From JAAYAY01 sp964429355 (GTDB lineage Bacteria > Planctomycetota > Planctomycetia > Pirellulales > Thermoguttaceae), in assembly GCA_964429355.1 (NCBI GenBank), contig CAYSCH010000024.1, positions 1 to 43,861 on the forward strand: a stretch of 43,861 nt of DNA, in the 5' to 3' direction. Both the position numbers and the translations under genes were made by a program. Shown in pieces: positions 31,694 through 40,270 of the stretch. The notes below the pieces were generated by a model that was given only the letters and a program-made list of their open reading frames with translations, did not search any database and was not told where the DNA came from. Positions within the stretch are counted from its first letter, which is position 1, and each line of letters begins with the position of its first letter.

Positions 31694-32091
31694 ATCCGTT
31701 GTCAGGGAAAGTTGACCCGAAAATGGGATCGTCGGATCGAAGCACCAAGCGCGCAGTTCCGATAACTCGGATTACTGGCGTGTCTGCTTCAAACCCTATT
31801 CAGTGGCATCGACCGCAAAACCGGACGACAAGGGAAAAACATCCACCCACCCTACGGCCCGCACATGCGGCATATCCGGACGCCCCTACGAACGATCGCG
31901 AAATCGAGCGATTTTGCCTAATCAAAGCAGGCAGCAAGCGTAGTAGGCCGAGAGCCCAAAGAGAAGGCAAGAGAGACGGAAGCCTATAACAGGCAATGTC
32001 TTGCGGTGGTTCTTTCAGGTGAACCTGGGCGAAGAGATAAGCTTAACCCACCAGAGGTATCGATGTTCCTGCCACACGACTGGGGTGTGGT
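31694..32091. other. Intergenic stretch with one short hairpin
   Basis: No gene is supported. GCGAAATCG/CGATTTTGC around 31899-31916 forms a nine-pair hairpin with one G-T pair and a two-base loop. It is not followed by a T run. Nothing else stands out. Confidence 0.45.
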
Positions 32092-32835
32092 TCAGGCGCT
32101 GTCTGCCTCAGTGACAGAGCTTGCCAGCAGGAGGATCGCCCGTCGGGTGCTACGCGACAGCCTGGGCCAACGTTCGATCACCTTTTGGAGGTCATCGCTG
32201 ATGGGCTTCGAGGGGGAGGGTACAGCCGCAGGGCGATCGGTCTTTGCGGCGTCGTTCAGACAGGGGGCACGGGCGATGGCACCTTTTCCAGCCCCGCCAG
32301 AGGCGAGAGCCTGAGTCCGGGCGGTTTCCCGTTCGTGCCGAGGCAACTGGAGAAAGTCGACAGGCGACGGTGCAGCGCCCTGCCCGAACAATTGAGGTTT
32401 CGCCTGGGGCATGATCGGACCGGGTGCAACCTCGAGCGACAAGGTCGGAACCGTTCTCGGTTTCTGGATTTCCGTCACTCGTTGCAGGGAGATAGTTGGA
32501 GAGTGGCCCCCGCTGGAGCACTGGCAGGCTTGAGGGTTCTGGCCGCAACGACCGGCGATGCAGTCAGGACAGTCGCTCTTGACCGAATCTGAGAGGCTCG
32601 CCAGTGAACTGGTGGAACCGTCGCGGGAGACAACTCGCCATGGAGGAGACAGCTCGAGACTACGGGCCGAAGCGACCTTCGTTCCGGCGCGAACATTTTC
32701 GAGCACTCGCTCCATCTGCTGGGGGCGCGGCATGGCCGACATCGACTCACTCCTGTCGCATTCAGGTGCATTCTCCGCGTGGCTCGGCTCGGAGAGCCTC
32801 ATCCACGCTCGCAGGCGGCTCAACAGTCTCTGCAC
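32092..32835 (-). CDS. Hypothetical protein, 247 residues
   Basis: The GTG at 32835 is chosen because GGAGGAG lies eight bases upstream. The middle is proline-, serine- and alanine-rich and probably disordered, with a CPDCIAGRCGQNPQACQC cysteine cluster at about 90-107. The last 30 residues (DLQKVIERWPRLSRSTRRAI) form a helix pattern seen at the end of planctomycete proteins of unknown function, where such a tail reads like xLxxVIxxWPxLPxxxRxxILxLV. Function unknown; the C-terminal segment suggests a DNA- or protein-binding module. Confidence 0.5.
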   Translation of the reverse strand: MQRLLSRLRAWMRLSEPSHAENAPECDRSESMSAMPRPQQMERVLENVRAGTKVASARSLELSPPWRVVSRDGSTSSLASLSDSVKSDCPDCIAGRCGQNPQACQCSSGGHSPTISLQRVTEIQKPRTVPTLSLEVAPGPIMPQAKPQLFGQGAAPSPVDFLQLPRHERETARTQALASGGAGKGAIARAPCLNDAAKTDRPAAVPSPSKPISDDLQKVIERWPRLSRSTRRAILLLASSVTEADSA

Positions 32836-33096
32836 AACCGGACTCCTCCGCACGGTGAGGGAGCCGCCTTATCACGGAAGCCTCCCATTGCAGCCGCAAC
32901 GCGTTGATTCCGAGCGTTCCGGCTGCCGCCCCACCCCAATGCCACCCTGCAACTGCATGCACGTCCCAGTGTCGCCGCATGGGCGGCGCGGGATCCAAGC
33001 ATGCCCCTGAATAGAGACTGCGACGACCGGAGGCGCAGTATCGAAGTGCATGATCGGAAACGTACGACCGCTTCGGCAGCAAGGCTGGGAAACGTG

Positions 33097-33429
33097 TCAG
33101 GCGGCTTCAGACGATGCTTTGACCTCTCCCCAGCCGCGTTTGACCTGCAGGGCATCGAGCAGCTCGCTCAGCGTGAGGGTTCGATTCTCCAACTCCAGGG
33201 GAATCTCCATTCCCGGATCGCAGACGAGGTCAACGGTGCCGTCCTCACCAACCAGGTCGTCGAACTGGCGCAGCAACCCGTCCTGAACAGCCTGGCGAAC
33301 GAGATGGCCCCGCGTTGCGGAGACATCGCCAGCCCGATCGCCGAGACTATCGGCGGCTCGCTTGGCGAGGGCGGGCAGATATTCGCTGGGAATCTCGACA
33401 ACCCTTGGGGTATAGACTTTCACTTGCAT
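33097..33429 (-). CDS. Hypothetical protein, 110 residues
   Basis: Starts MQVKVYTPRVVEIPSEYLPA at 33429 with GGAG eight bases upstream. The frame is open to 33591 but upstream residues lack coding character. The protein is acidic (DDLVGEDGTVDLVCDPGMEI) with a helical middle. No family recognised. It is alone on the minus strand between two intergenic stretches. Confidence 0.55.
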   Translation of the reverse strand: MQVKVYTPRVVEIPSEYLPALAKRAADSLGDRAGDVSATRGHLVRQAVQDGLLRQFDDLVGEDGTVDLVCDPGMEIPLELENRTLTLSELLDALQVKRGWGEVKASSEAA

Positions 33430-33833
33430 GGGGGTCACTCCAAATTCCAAACAGTCCACAGGGCGGCAAGGCCGCCAGTCAATACGAGCTACCGCTCGGC
33501 TGAAATGGTCTGCTCCCGTTGGTCGCGAGTCTTTGTGAAGAACATCACGATGTTTCAGGTTGGTAGTCCAGAGGGGCAGGGCCGCATCCATACAGCCACA
33601 GGCCGTCGAGGCGGCCTAACGCTCGTAGGATATCATCGGCTGGCAAGCTATGCGGATTGTATCGTTTTTCCCGGTTTTTCTGGTTCTTCAAACGAAGCCC
33701 CCCAGAAAGACGGGATAAATGAGCGGAGATTGAGGAAGAACCCGCCCCGATAAGAAGGGGAGGCCAGCATGGCCGTGCGTTCTGCCCCCGGTTGCGATTG
33801 GGGTGGGTATGGGAGTCTTCGCCGAGGGGGGCG
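33430..33833. other. Intergenic stretch, nothing recognised
   Basis: Open frames here have no ribosome binding sites or motifs. It lies between the oxidoreductase stop and the small hypothetical gene, so it should contain the latter's promoter, but I cannot point to one. Confidence 0.4.
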
Positions 33834-34928
33834 TCAGAGCCCACCCACCCCGACCTGGCGGGCGCGAAGGTCTGGATCGCGGTCGAGAGGCAGCTTGATG
33901 GTCTGGCCGGTTTCGGCTGCTTTGTAGATGGCGAGGATGATCTCCACGGAACGGCGGCCTTCGGGGCCGTCGACGGAAGGCTGGCGGCCTTCGCGGATCG
34001 CATCGACGACATCCTGGAACTGGTGGGTGTGACCGTGGTGGCCGATGGCGGCCGGATCGGCGGCACCGCCGCCGCCAGAGGTTCGACTGGCCATCTTTTC
34101 CTTGATAGCGGCGTCTTCGGGGGCTTCTTCGGCGAAATCCCACTTGACGATGTCTTCCTCCTCCATCATGGCCGACCCGGTCAGGCCGTGGAGTTCCACA
34201 CGTTTGAGATAGCCGGGGTAGACGGCGGTGCTGGCCTCGATCACGCCGAGGGCGCCGCTGGCAAATCGGAGCGAGGCGACGGCCACGTCTTCGACCTCGA
34301 TGCTGGTGTGACCAAGGAGGGCGGCCTTGGCGCTGATCTCTGTGACCGGCCCCATGAACCAGCTGAGGAGGTCAACGGTGTGGATGGCCTGATTCATCAG
34401 GGCGCCGCCTCCGTCCAGAGCCCAGGTGCCGCGCCAGGCGCCGCTGTCGTAGTACTTCTGCGTGCGATACCACTTGATGTAGGCGTCGCCCATCGTCATA
34501 CGGCCGAAGCGACCCGCGTCGATGGCCTTGCGGATCTTGCGGCTGGAATCGTGGAATCGGGAAGGGAAGATCGTCGACACCAGCACGCCGGCCTTTTTGC
34601 AGGCCTCGATGATGCGGTCGCACTTCTCCAGGGTGATTTCGAGCGGCTTTTCCACGATCAGGTGTTTGCCGGCCTTGGCGGCCGCGATGGCCGGGTCCAT
34701 GTGGGCGCCGCTGGGCGTACCGATGGTCACAATGTCGACCTTCGGGTCGGCGAGCATTTCATCGAGGCTGTAGCAGGCCCGGCACCCGGTTGCCTTGGCC
34801 AACCGGTCGGCCGATTCCTTGACCATGTCGAAACAGGCGACCAGTTCGGCACCGTCGACGTCGGCGATGGCTTTTGCGTGGAAGTTCGAAATCATTCCGC
34901 AGCCGATAATTCCAAAGCCCAGCGCCAT
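33834..34928 (-). CDS. Gfo/Idh/MocA-family NAD(P)-dependent oxidoreductase
   Basis: 364 residues with the Rossmann start GFGIIGCGMISNFHAKAI, the VEKPLEI motif with the catalytic Lys, and NQAIHTVDLLSWFMG with the substrate-site Asp and His region. The family oxidises or epimerises sugars and inositols. GGAG lies 8-9 bases before the ATG. Cytoplasmic; the native substrate cannot be read from sequence. An unusual glycine- and alanine-rich loop (SGGGGAADPAAIGHHGHTHQ) precedes the C-terminal helices. Planctomycetes carry very many paralogues of this family. Confidence 0.9.
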   Translation of the reverse strand: MALGFGIIGCGMISNFHAKAIADVDGAELVACFDMVKESADRLAKATGCRACYSLDEMLADPKVDIVTIGTPSGAHMDPAIAAAKAGKHLIVEKPLEITLEKCDRIIEACKKAGVLVSTIFPSRFHDSSRKIRKAIDAGRFGRMTMGDAYIKWYRTQKYYDSGAWRGTWALDGGGALMNQAIHTVDLLSWFMGPVTEISAKAALLGHTSIEVEDVAVASLRFASGALGVIEASTAVYPGYLKRVELHGLTGSAMMEEEDIVKWDFAEEAPEDAAIKEKMASRTSGGGGAADPAAIGHHGHTHQFQDVVDAIREGRQPSVDGPEGRRSVEIILAIYKAAETGQTIKLPLDRDPDLRARQVGVGGL

Positions 34929-35061
34929 GGCGTGCTCTCCTATCCGAATCGAAGGGTCGGGTCGCGTTTCTCGCGTCGAAAGCGGGATTATAGGTGGTTC
35001 TGAGGCATGACGATAGGGTACGGAACGTCCGCTGTTCCGCCCCCCGGCTCGGAGAGCCAGG

Positions 35062-36066
35062 CTACCGGGACGTTACGGCGAAGAACATGGCGAGCGCGGT
35101 GGCATTGAAAACCAAGTGCAGCAGGATCGACGGCACGAGCCGGTGGGTTCGAAAATAGAGATAGCCCAAGGTCACCGCGAAGAAGAACAACGGGACGGGG
35201 TCCGGCACGGTGCCGGGGAGCAGTCTCCCCAACCACTCCTGGAGGAGGTAGATGGGCACGATTACGGCCAGCAGGGCCGCCAACGCAAGGCCTGCATCGT
35301 TCCAGAAGCGGTCAAACCGCAAGCCCAGGTCATCCCAGGTCGCCCGCCGCACAAGTCTCAGATACACGATCGCGCCGGCTACCAGGAGCACCTTGGTGAG
35401 CGAGTCAATCGTGAACAAATGGATCAACGACTCGACGGGCCTGGGAGGTTCCGCACCCCGTGAATGCAGCGCCGCAAACAGGAGCGATGAAACGAGAATC
35501 GGCATGAACCCCAAGAGGCGCCCCGAGTAGCGCCAGACTCGCCGGCAGGCAAAGTCGGCCTTTTCGAAATACCCCTGAAGAAGAAGGCGAAAGAAAAACT
35601 CTTCCGCCAAAGGGGCGATCACAATTACGGCGATCAGACACAGCAGGACGGTGCCGGGACTCGCGTCGCCGCTCAACAAGACGACAATTGGATGGGCTCG
35701 ATCGAGGTCGATTTCCTGGTTGTCGTTTTCTTTGGCAACTGCGATCTTCGCCTCGGATGCGGGATCGTCGTCGCTTCGAGATTGCATTGCGGTGGACGGT
35801 TTTGCGCCCAATTCCTGGAAGTCCCAGCCGAGCAGCCCGTAGGCCGCCAGGGTGAGACTCGCTCCCAAGGAAACGTACGCCAAGAGGACGACAAGCAAAT
35901 CGAGCCCGTTCCACGGCACCGGACGGCGAGGTTCGAACGAAACGAGCGGGCGACGCTGGAGCACGCGACGGAGGATAAGCACCCAACTTCCAATCGCTCC
36001 GCAGATCACCGCGAGCACGGCAATGTCGGCAAGAGACGTCAAGATTTCGGCATCGGTTTCATCCAT
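35062..36066 (-). CDS. CPBP-family intramembrane metalloprotease
   Basis: 334 residues with at least seven hydrophobic segments. The three CPBP (Abi) motifs are present: EEFFFRLL (EExxxR), FAALH (FxxxH) and HLVFNA (HxxxN), forming the active site inside the membrane. The family includes Rce1-like prenyl proteases and bacteriocin self-immunity proteins; without a linked substrate, the target is unknown. A polar insert (about 95-130) separates the first membrane segments from the core. It starts four bases after the pgsA stop, so the two are co-transcribed. Confidence 0.85.
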   Translation of the reverse strand: MDETDAEILTSLADIAVLAVICGAIGSWVLILRRVLQRRPLVSFEPRRPVPWNGLDLLVVLLAYVSLGASLTLAAYGLLGWDFQELGAKPSTAMQSRSDDDPASEAKIAVAKENDNQEIDLDRAHPIVVLLSGDASPGTVLLCLIAVIVIAPLAEEFFFRLLLQGYFEKADFACRRVWRYSGRLLGFMPILVSSLLFAALHSRGAEPPRPVESLIHLFTIDSLTKVLLVAGAIVYLRLVRRATWDDLGLRFDRFWNDAGLALAALLAVIVPIYLLQEWLGRLLPGTVPDPVPLFFFAVTLGYLYFRTHRLVPSILLHLVFNATALAMFFAVTSR

Positions 36067-36070
36067 TCAC

Positions 36071-36661
36071 TCAGGCGGCCTTTTTGCTGCGGACCATGCG
36101 AATCGCGGCAAGAATGTAATCCACTCCTGACTGAATGGTACTGAACACGGCGAGCCAGAGCGAGATGAGAAAGGTTGCGGACAGCCAGGCAGGGGGTTCC
36201 GGGCCGTTGGCCAACAGGAGCAGGGCTGCGGCCGCGGCCACGCACTGGAGCACCATCTTCAGCTTTCCGGCCATGGTGGCGGAGAAATCGCCCCCTTTCT
36301 GCTCGATGAAGCTGCGGAGCACGGTCACCAGCATCTCGCGGCCCATGATTACCACGGCCATCCACGGCTGCAGCCCATACCAGTGGGTTGTCAGTCCCGG
36401 CTCGGTGACCAGGAAGATGAAGGTTCCGCAGATGACGATCTTGTCGGCGAATGGATCCAGGATCCGGCCGAAGACGGTCACCTGGCTGTAGCGACGGGCG
36501 TACCATCCGTCGAGCCAATCCGTACCCGCGGCCAGCAGGAACAGCACGAAGGACGCCCAATAGAGGCCCAGCGGAATGAGGCAGAACATCACGACCGTCA
36601 GAATCAACCGCGACGCGGTGATCTGATTGGGAACGTTCCAGATGGCAGTGGAAGGGATCAT
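36071..36661 (-). CDS. pgsA: CDP-diacylglycerol-glycerol-3-phosphate 3-phosphatidyltransferase
   Basis: 196 residues, usual length for PgsA. The CDP-alcohol phosphotransferase signature D-G-x2-A-R-x8-G-x3-D-x3-D is present as DWLDGWYARRYS then FGRILDPFADK. Several membrane helices follow. The enzyme joins CDP-diacylglycerol and glycerol 3-phosphate to phosphatidylglycerophosphate, the committed step to phosphatidylglycerol and cardiolipin, in the inner membrane. Related CDP-alcohol transferases share the motif, but NQITASRLILT at the N-terminus favours PgsA. It lies 99 bases after rimO and just before the CPBP gene on the same strand. Confidence 0.9.
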   Translation of the reverse strand: MIPSTAIWNVPNQITASRLILTVVMFCLIPLGLYWASFVLFLLAAGTDWLDGWYARRYSQVTVFGRILDPFADKIVICGTFIFLVTEPGLTTHWYGLQPWMAVVIMGREMLVTVLRSFIEQKGGDFSATMAGKLKMVLQCVAAAAALLLLANGPEPPAWLSATFLISLWLAVFSTIQSGVDYILAAIRMVRSKKAA

Positions 36662-36760
36662 GGCGCGTGTCAGTTGTCAGGGTTCGGGTCAGGCAAAACG
36701 GGCGGAAGTGAGAGTCGCTCACCCCTGGCGTTTGGGAGCCAGGTCGCCAATCGTGACGTT

Positions 36761-38194
36761 TCAATTCCTCACTTTCTGGGGACTCGTACGAGGTCTGGCT
36801 TCGCCGACGGGAACCGCCACGAGGTCGTAGCCTTCGGTGGCCACGATCTCACAGGGAACCATCTGGCCGGGCCGAAGGTGCTCGCCGGTGACGTAAATCA
36901 AGCCATCGATCTCCGGGGCTTCGGCATAGCTTCTTCCCACCCAGGCGGTATTCTCGCCGGGAATATCACGGTCGATCAATACATCTCGCTGACGACCGAC
37001 CTGCGCCCGGTTCCAGGCAAAGGCAATTTTCTGCTGAATTTCCAGGAGCCGGCCCCGCCGAGACTCGCGCACTTCTTCCGGCAGATGGCCTTCGAGTCGA
37101 TCGGCGGGGGTGTCGGGCTCGCGCGAGTAGGCAAAGGCGCCGAGCCGTTCGAAGCGTTGGGTCTGCACGAAATCGACCAGTTCCTCGAACTGCTCCTCCG
37201 ACTCGCCGGGGAACCCGACGATCATGGTTGTTCGCAGCACCAGATCTTTGATCCGTTCCCGCAGCCGGGCGAGCAGGTTCTCCGTTTCCGCTCGATTGAC
37301 CCGCCGGCTCATACGGCGGAGCATCGTGTCGTTGATATGCTGAAGCGGGATGTCGAGGTAGGGAAGGATTTTGGAGCTGCCGGCCACCGTGTCTATCAGG
37401 TCGTCGGTTACGTACATGGGATACAGGTACATGAGGCGAATCCAATCGACACCGTCGACCTCTTCCAGCCGGTGGAGCAGTTCGGCAAGCCGTGGTTGAC
37501 CATCCAGGTCGATCCCGTAGTAGGTCAGATCCTGGGCCACCAGATTCAGCTCCCGAGCACCATCGGCGGCGAGTTGTCGAGCCTCGGCCACAACCTGATC
37601 GATCGACTTGCTGGCATGCTTGCCGCGCATGAGGGGAATCGAGCAGAAGGTGCAGAGCCGATCGCACCCCTCGGCGATCTTCAGATACGCCAGGTGGTTC
37701 GGGGTAATCCGCATGCGGCCCGTGTCGGTCAGGGGCACGCTGCTGGCCGGGCGGAAAATGGTGCGCTGCTCATCGAGCCCGCCGAGGAGGCGCTCGGCGG
37801 CCTGGGCGATCGCGTCGCGGCCGAAAACGCCGACGAGCTGGTCGATTCCGGGGCATTTGTCGAGGAGGGCTTCCTTTTGCCGCTCGACCATGCAGCCCGC
37901 CACGATGATCCCCCGCAACCGTCCCTCCCGTTTTAACTGCTCCATCTCGCGAATCGCGGAGAGGGACTCTTGGCGGGCGGCGGCCAGAAATCCGCAGGTG
38001 TTGATAATCACGAAGTCGGCCCCCTCTGGCTGGGGTGAGAACTCATAGCCCTCGAGATTCAGCAGCCCGAGCATCCGCTCGCTATCCACCAGGTTCTTGG
38101 GGCAGCCGAGGGTGATCAGGGAGTAGGAGCCCTTGGTTTGAGGAGATCGAGGCGAACGGTTCAAATGAGCCCCCCCGTCAGGTACGTGGTGCAA
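36761..38194 (-). CDS. rimO: Ribosomal protein S12 methylthiotransferase
   Basis: 477 residues. The N-terminal UPF0004 domain has LGCPKNLVDSE (Cys31), INTCGFL and VAGCMVERQ, which bind one iron-sulfur cluster. The radical-SAM cluster motif is CDRLCTFCSIP, followed by MRGKHASKS. A TRAM domain ends the protein (PCEIVATEGYDLVAVPVG). RimO adds a methylthio group to the conserved Asp of ribosomal protein S12. The LGCPKN signature separates it from MiaB. The start at 38194 gives a 23-residue leader; a later start is possible. Confidence 0.95.
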   Translation of the reverse strand: MHHVPDGGAHLNRSPRSPQTKGSYSLITLGCPKNLVDSERMLGLLNLEGYEFSPQPEGADFVIINTCGFLAAARQESLSAIREMEQLKREGRLRGIIVAGCMVERQKEALLDKCPGIDQLVGVFGRDAIAQAAERLLGGLDEQRTIFRPASSVPLTDTGRMRITPNHLAYLKIAEGCDRLCTFCSIPLMRGKHASKSIDQVVAEARQLAADGARELNLVAQDLTYYGIDLDGQPRLAELLHRLEEVDGVDWIRLMYLYPMYVTDDLIDTVAGSSKILPYLDIPLQHINDTMLRRMSRRVNRAETENLLARLRERIKDLVLRTTMIVGFPGESEEQFEELVDFVQTQRFERLGAFAYSREPDTPADRLEGHLPEEVRESRRGRLLEIQQKIAFAWNRAQVGRQRDVLIDRDIPGENTAWVGRSYAEAPEIDGLIYVTGEHLRPGQMVPCEIVATEGYDLVAVPVGEARPRTSPQKVRN

Positions 38195-38764
38195 GGCAAG
38201 GATCGCTCAACTAACCGAGCGGATTTTCTCGGGTGGGTCTCAGGGTGGAACAACATGGCTGCGATGAGAATGGAACTGTTATTGATTGAGCGATCGCAAG
38301 TCATTGAGTATTCAGTATCTGGGGGAGCAAGTCCCACTCGCCATCGTATCCGACAGGCTCAGAGCGGGTAAGGATCCGGCGGCAAATTGTTGCGGTGTGT
38401 GTCTGTATTTTTAGAGACCCTAACAAAACGAGTGAGTCTTCCACGGGCATCGGTGCACATCATCGGTGGTTTTGTTAGCGGCTCTTACTCAACCCGTGGT
38501 GGTCTTTCGGTCCCGGGAGAAGCGTCGTTGTTGGCGTGAGCGGCGACCGTGCGGCCAGCAAGCCGCCAGTATCGCCGACAGGGCTGTTATACTGTACGTG
38601 CGTATATTTTTCAAGACCGTTTTTTCCGCAAACGAGCGTGGCAATGCCAAATGGCCCCTGAGGACCGTGGTGGAGCGGTGGTGAGGCGGTTGTCGAACCC
38701 GGGTGGTTCGTTCCATAATGGTTCTGTTCCATCCCGATCGAAACCGAACCTGGAGGACCCGCCT
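38195..38764. other. Divergent intergenic region of rimO and the heme-motif membrane gene
   Basis: No gene is supported. It contains the 10-base inverted repeat at 38420-38478 and a TATACT hexamer at 38588-38593 that could be a -10 for the rightward gene, without a matching -35. GGAGG precedes the ATG at 38765. Confidence 0.45.
38420..38478. repeat. 10-base inverted repeat CTAACAAAAC / GTTTTGTTAG
   Basis: Perfect arms at 38420-38429 and 38469-38478 enclose 39 bases with a repeated CATCGGTG. The arm contents are AT-rich unlike the surroundings. It may be a regulatory dyad or the ends of a small non-autonomous insertion. Confidence 0.5.
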
Positions 38765-39637
38765 ATGAGTTGGGATTCGCTTCGACTATCACGGCTCTCT
38801 GTGCCTGGCAAGCTGTTGGTCACCCTGTTTCTGGGTCTTGTCGGCTTCGGTTACTTGTTCGGTACGGCCAACACGCTGCTGCAGCATCAGGACGCCGATA
38901 TGGAGCCTGGCCTGGGGCTCAACGACTTGCGGCGGGCGTTTCACGGCCTGGAAAAGACCGTCACCCCGGAGGCCACGGTTGCGGTCCACTCGCTCATGCT
39001 CGAACAGGTCAGGCCGGAAGGCGAGATGCGGGAGCATTTGGAGAAGGGGGGCGAGCCAGCGATTCGCAGCCTGATCTGGTGGTTGGAGAACGGAGGGAAG
39101 GAAGAGGGCTTTGCCAAGGGGGACGCGCCGCAGGCGGGGGATCCTTCCCCGCAGGCGATCCTTAAATCGCATTGCATCGAGTGCCACCACGCCGACGGCG
39201 GCGACATGGAGGATCTTCCATTCGCTGCCAACGACCAGGCCGATCCGCAGTACACGCTTGTCATGGAAGCGGCCAAGCCGGAGTTTGAGACGCAAGAGAA
39301 GGGCCCTCAAACGTTGAAGCTGTCGCCGATCAGCACGAGCCAGCTCGTTCAGGTGACCCATGTGCACATGCTGTCGATTCCGGTTTTCACGCTTCTGGTT
39401 GGGATGCTGTTTCTGATGACCGGTTTTGGCGACAAGTTCAAGCTGTTGCTTGGTCCACTCCCGATGCTGTTCGTGCTGCTGGATATTGGTTCGTGGTGGG
39501 CAGCTCGACTGGTCGAGCCGTTCATCTACGTGATTGCGGCGTCCGGCGCAGTTTTCGGGGCGACCTTTGCCCTGCAGATCCTGTGCATCCTTGCGTCGAT
39601 GTGGCTGGGAGACAAGAGGGTTCCGGAAGGAGCGTAG
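38765..39637 (+). CDS. Membrane protein with a c-type heme motif
   Basis: 290 residues from the ATG at 38765 (GGAGG at good spacing). One N-terminal membrane helix (LLVTLFLGLVGFGYLFG), a periplasmic domain of about 170 residues with HCIECHH at about 136-142 (CxxCH, covalent heme c), then three or four C-terminal helices beginning after VQVTHVHMLSIPVFTLLVGM. The histidines in this segment (VTHVHMLS) could be further heme ligands within the membrane. Probably an electron-transfer or elongated cytochrome-like protein in the inner membrane. No named family recognised; the open frame extends upstream to 38549 without a ribosome binding site. Confidence 0.75.
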   Translation: MSWDSLRLSRLSVPGKLLVTLFLGLVGFGYLFGTANTLLQHQDADMEPGLGLNDLRRAFHGLEKTVTPEATVAVHSLMLEQVRPEGEMREHLEKGGEPAIRSLIWWLENGGKEEGFAKGDAPQAGDPSPQAILKSHCIECHHADGGDMEDLPFAANDQADPQYTLVMEAAKPEFETQEKGPQTLKLSPISTSQLVQVTHVHMLSIPVFTLLVGMLFLMTGFGDKFKLLLGPLPMLFVLLDIGSWWAARLVEPFIYVIAASGAVFGATFALQILCILASMWLGDKRVPEGA

Positions 39638-39744
39638 CGATCTCTTTCATTTGTGGAATTCAGGGTCCGCCCCGAGCCGCGCAGCCGGTCTGGAGGCTGG
39701 GAAAGGGGCCCTGGCCTGGAGAGGGAATCTTGCCGCCACGAGGG

Positions 39745-40137
39745 CTATTTTTTCTTCTTGGCGCCGGGCGCCTCGCCACGCATCTTGGCTTCGCGTGCCT
39801 CGTAGCGGGCCTGGCGCTCGCCTGGCGTGTCAGGAACGATCTTGCGTCCCTTGCGGAAATCGTATCCGCAGTGGATGCAGAGCACGGTGTCGGGCTTGAC
39901 GGGAACGTTGCAGCCCGGGCACCTCTCCTCCGCCTGGCCGTAGGCGGCGTGATGGACCGGCATTTCGTCGTCGAACAGGTCGGCCAGCGAGTTGGTGGGG
40001 GCCTCCTGAGGAGCAGCTTGTGCTGCCGGAACAACCAGCGGCTTCTGGCACCCGGGGCACTTGACGGCCTTGCCGGCGAATTGATCCGGAACCTGATATT
40101 GCTTTCGGCACGCGCCACACTGAACGACGATGGGCAT
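39745..40137 (-). CDS. Double zinc-ribbon protein, lysine-rich tail
   Basis: 130 residues. First ribbon CGACRKQYQVPDQF then CPGC (residues 7-30), of the kind placed in MJ0042-type or similar zinc-ribbon groups; second ribbon CPGCNVPVKPDTVLCIHCGY at about 73-92. The C-terminus ends GAKKKK. GGAG lies nine bases before the ATG. Small soluble protein; planctomycetes encode many of these. Function unknown, probably nucleic-acid or protein binding. Confidence 0.8.
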   Translation of the reverse strand: MPIVVQCGACRKQYQVPDQFAGKAVKCPGCQKPLVVPAAQAAPQEAPTNSLADLFDDEMPVHHAAYGQAEERCPGCNVPVKPDTVLCIHCGYDFRKGRKIVPDTPGERQARYEAREAKMRGEAPGAKKKK

Positions 40138-40270
40138 GGTCGATGTCTCCGATTATCGTCGAACTTGAAACGTACTGGCCTGCGTCCCACGTGGCGGGGC
40201 GCCGGATGGGGAGAACTTCCACTGGAAAGGTGATTATAGCGGTTGGTTCGAGAGAATGAAATTGCCGCTG

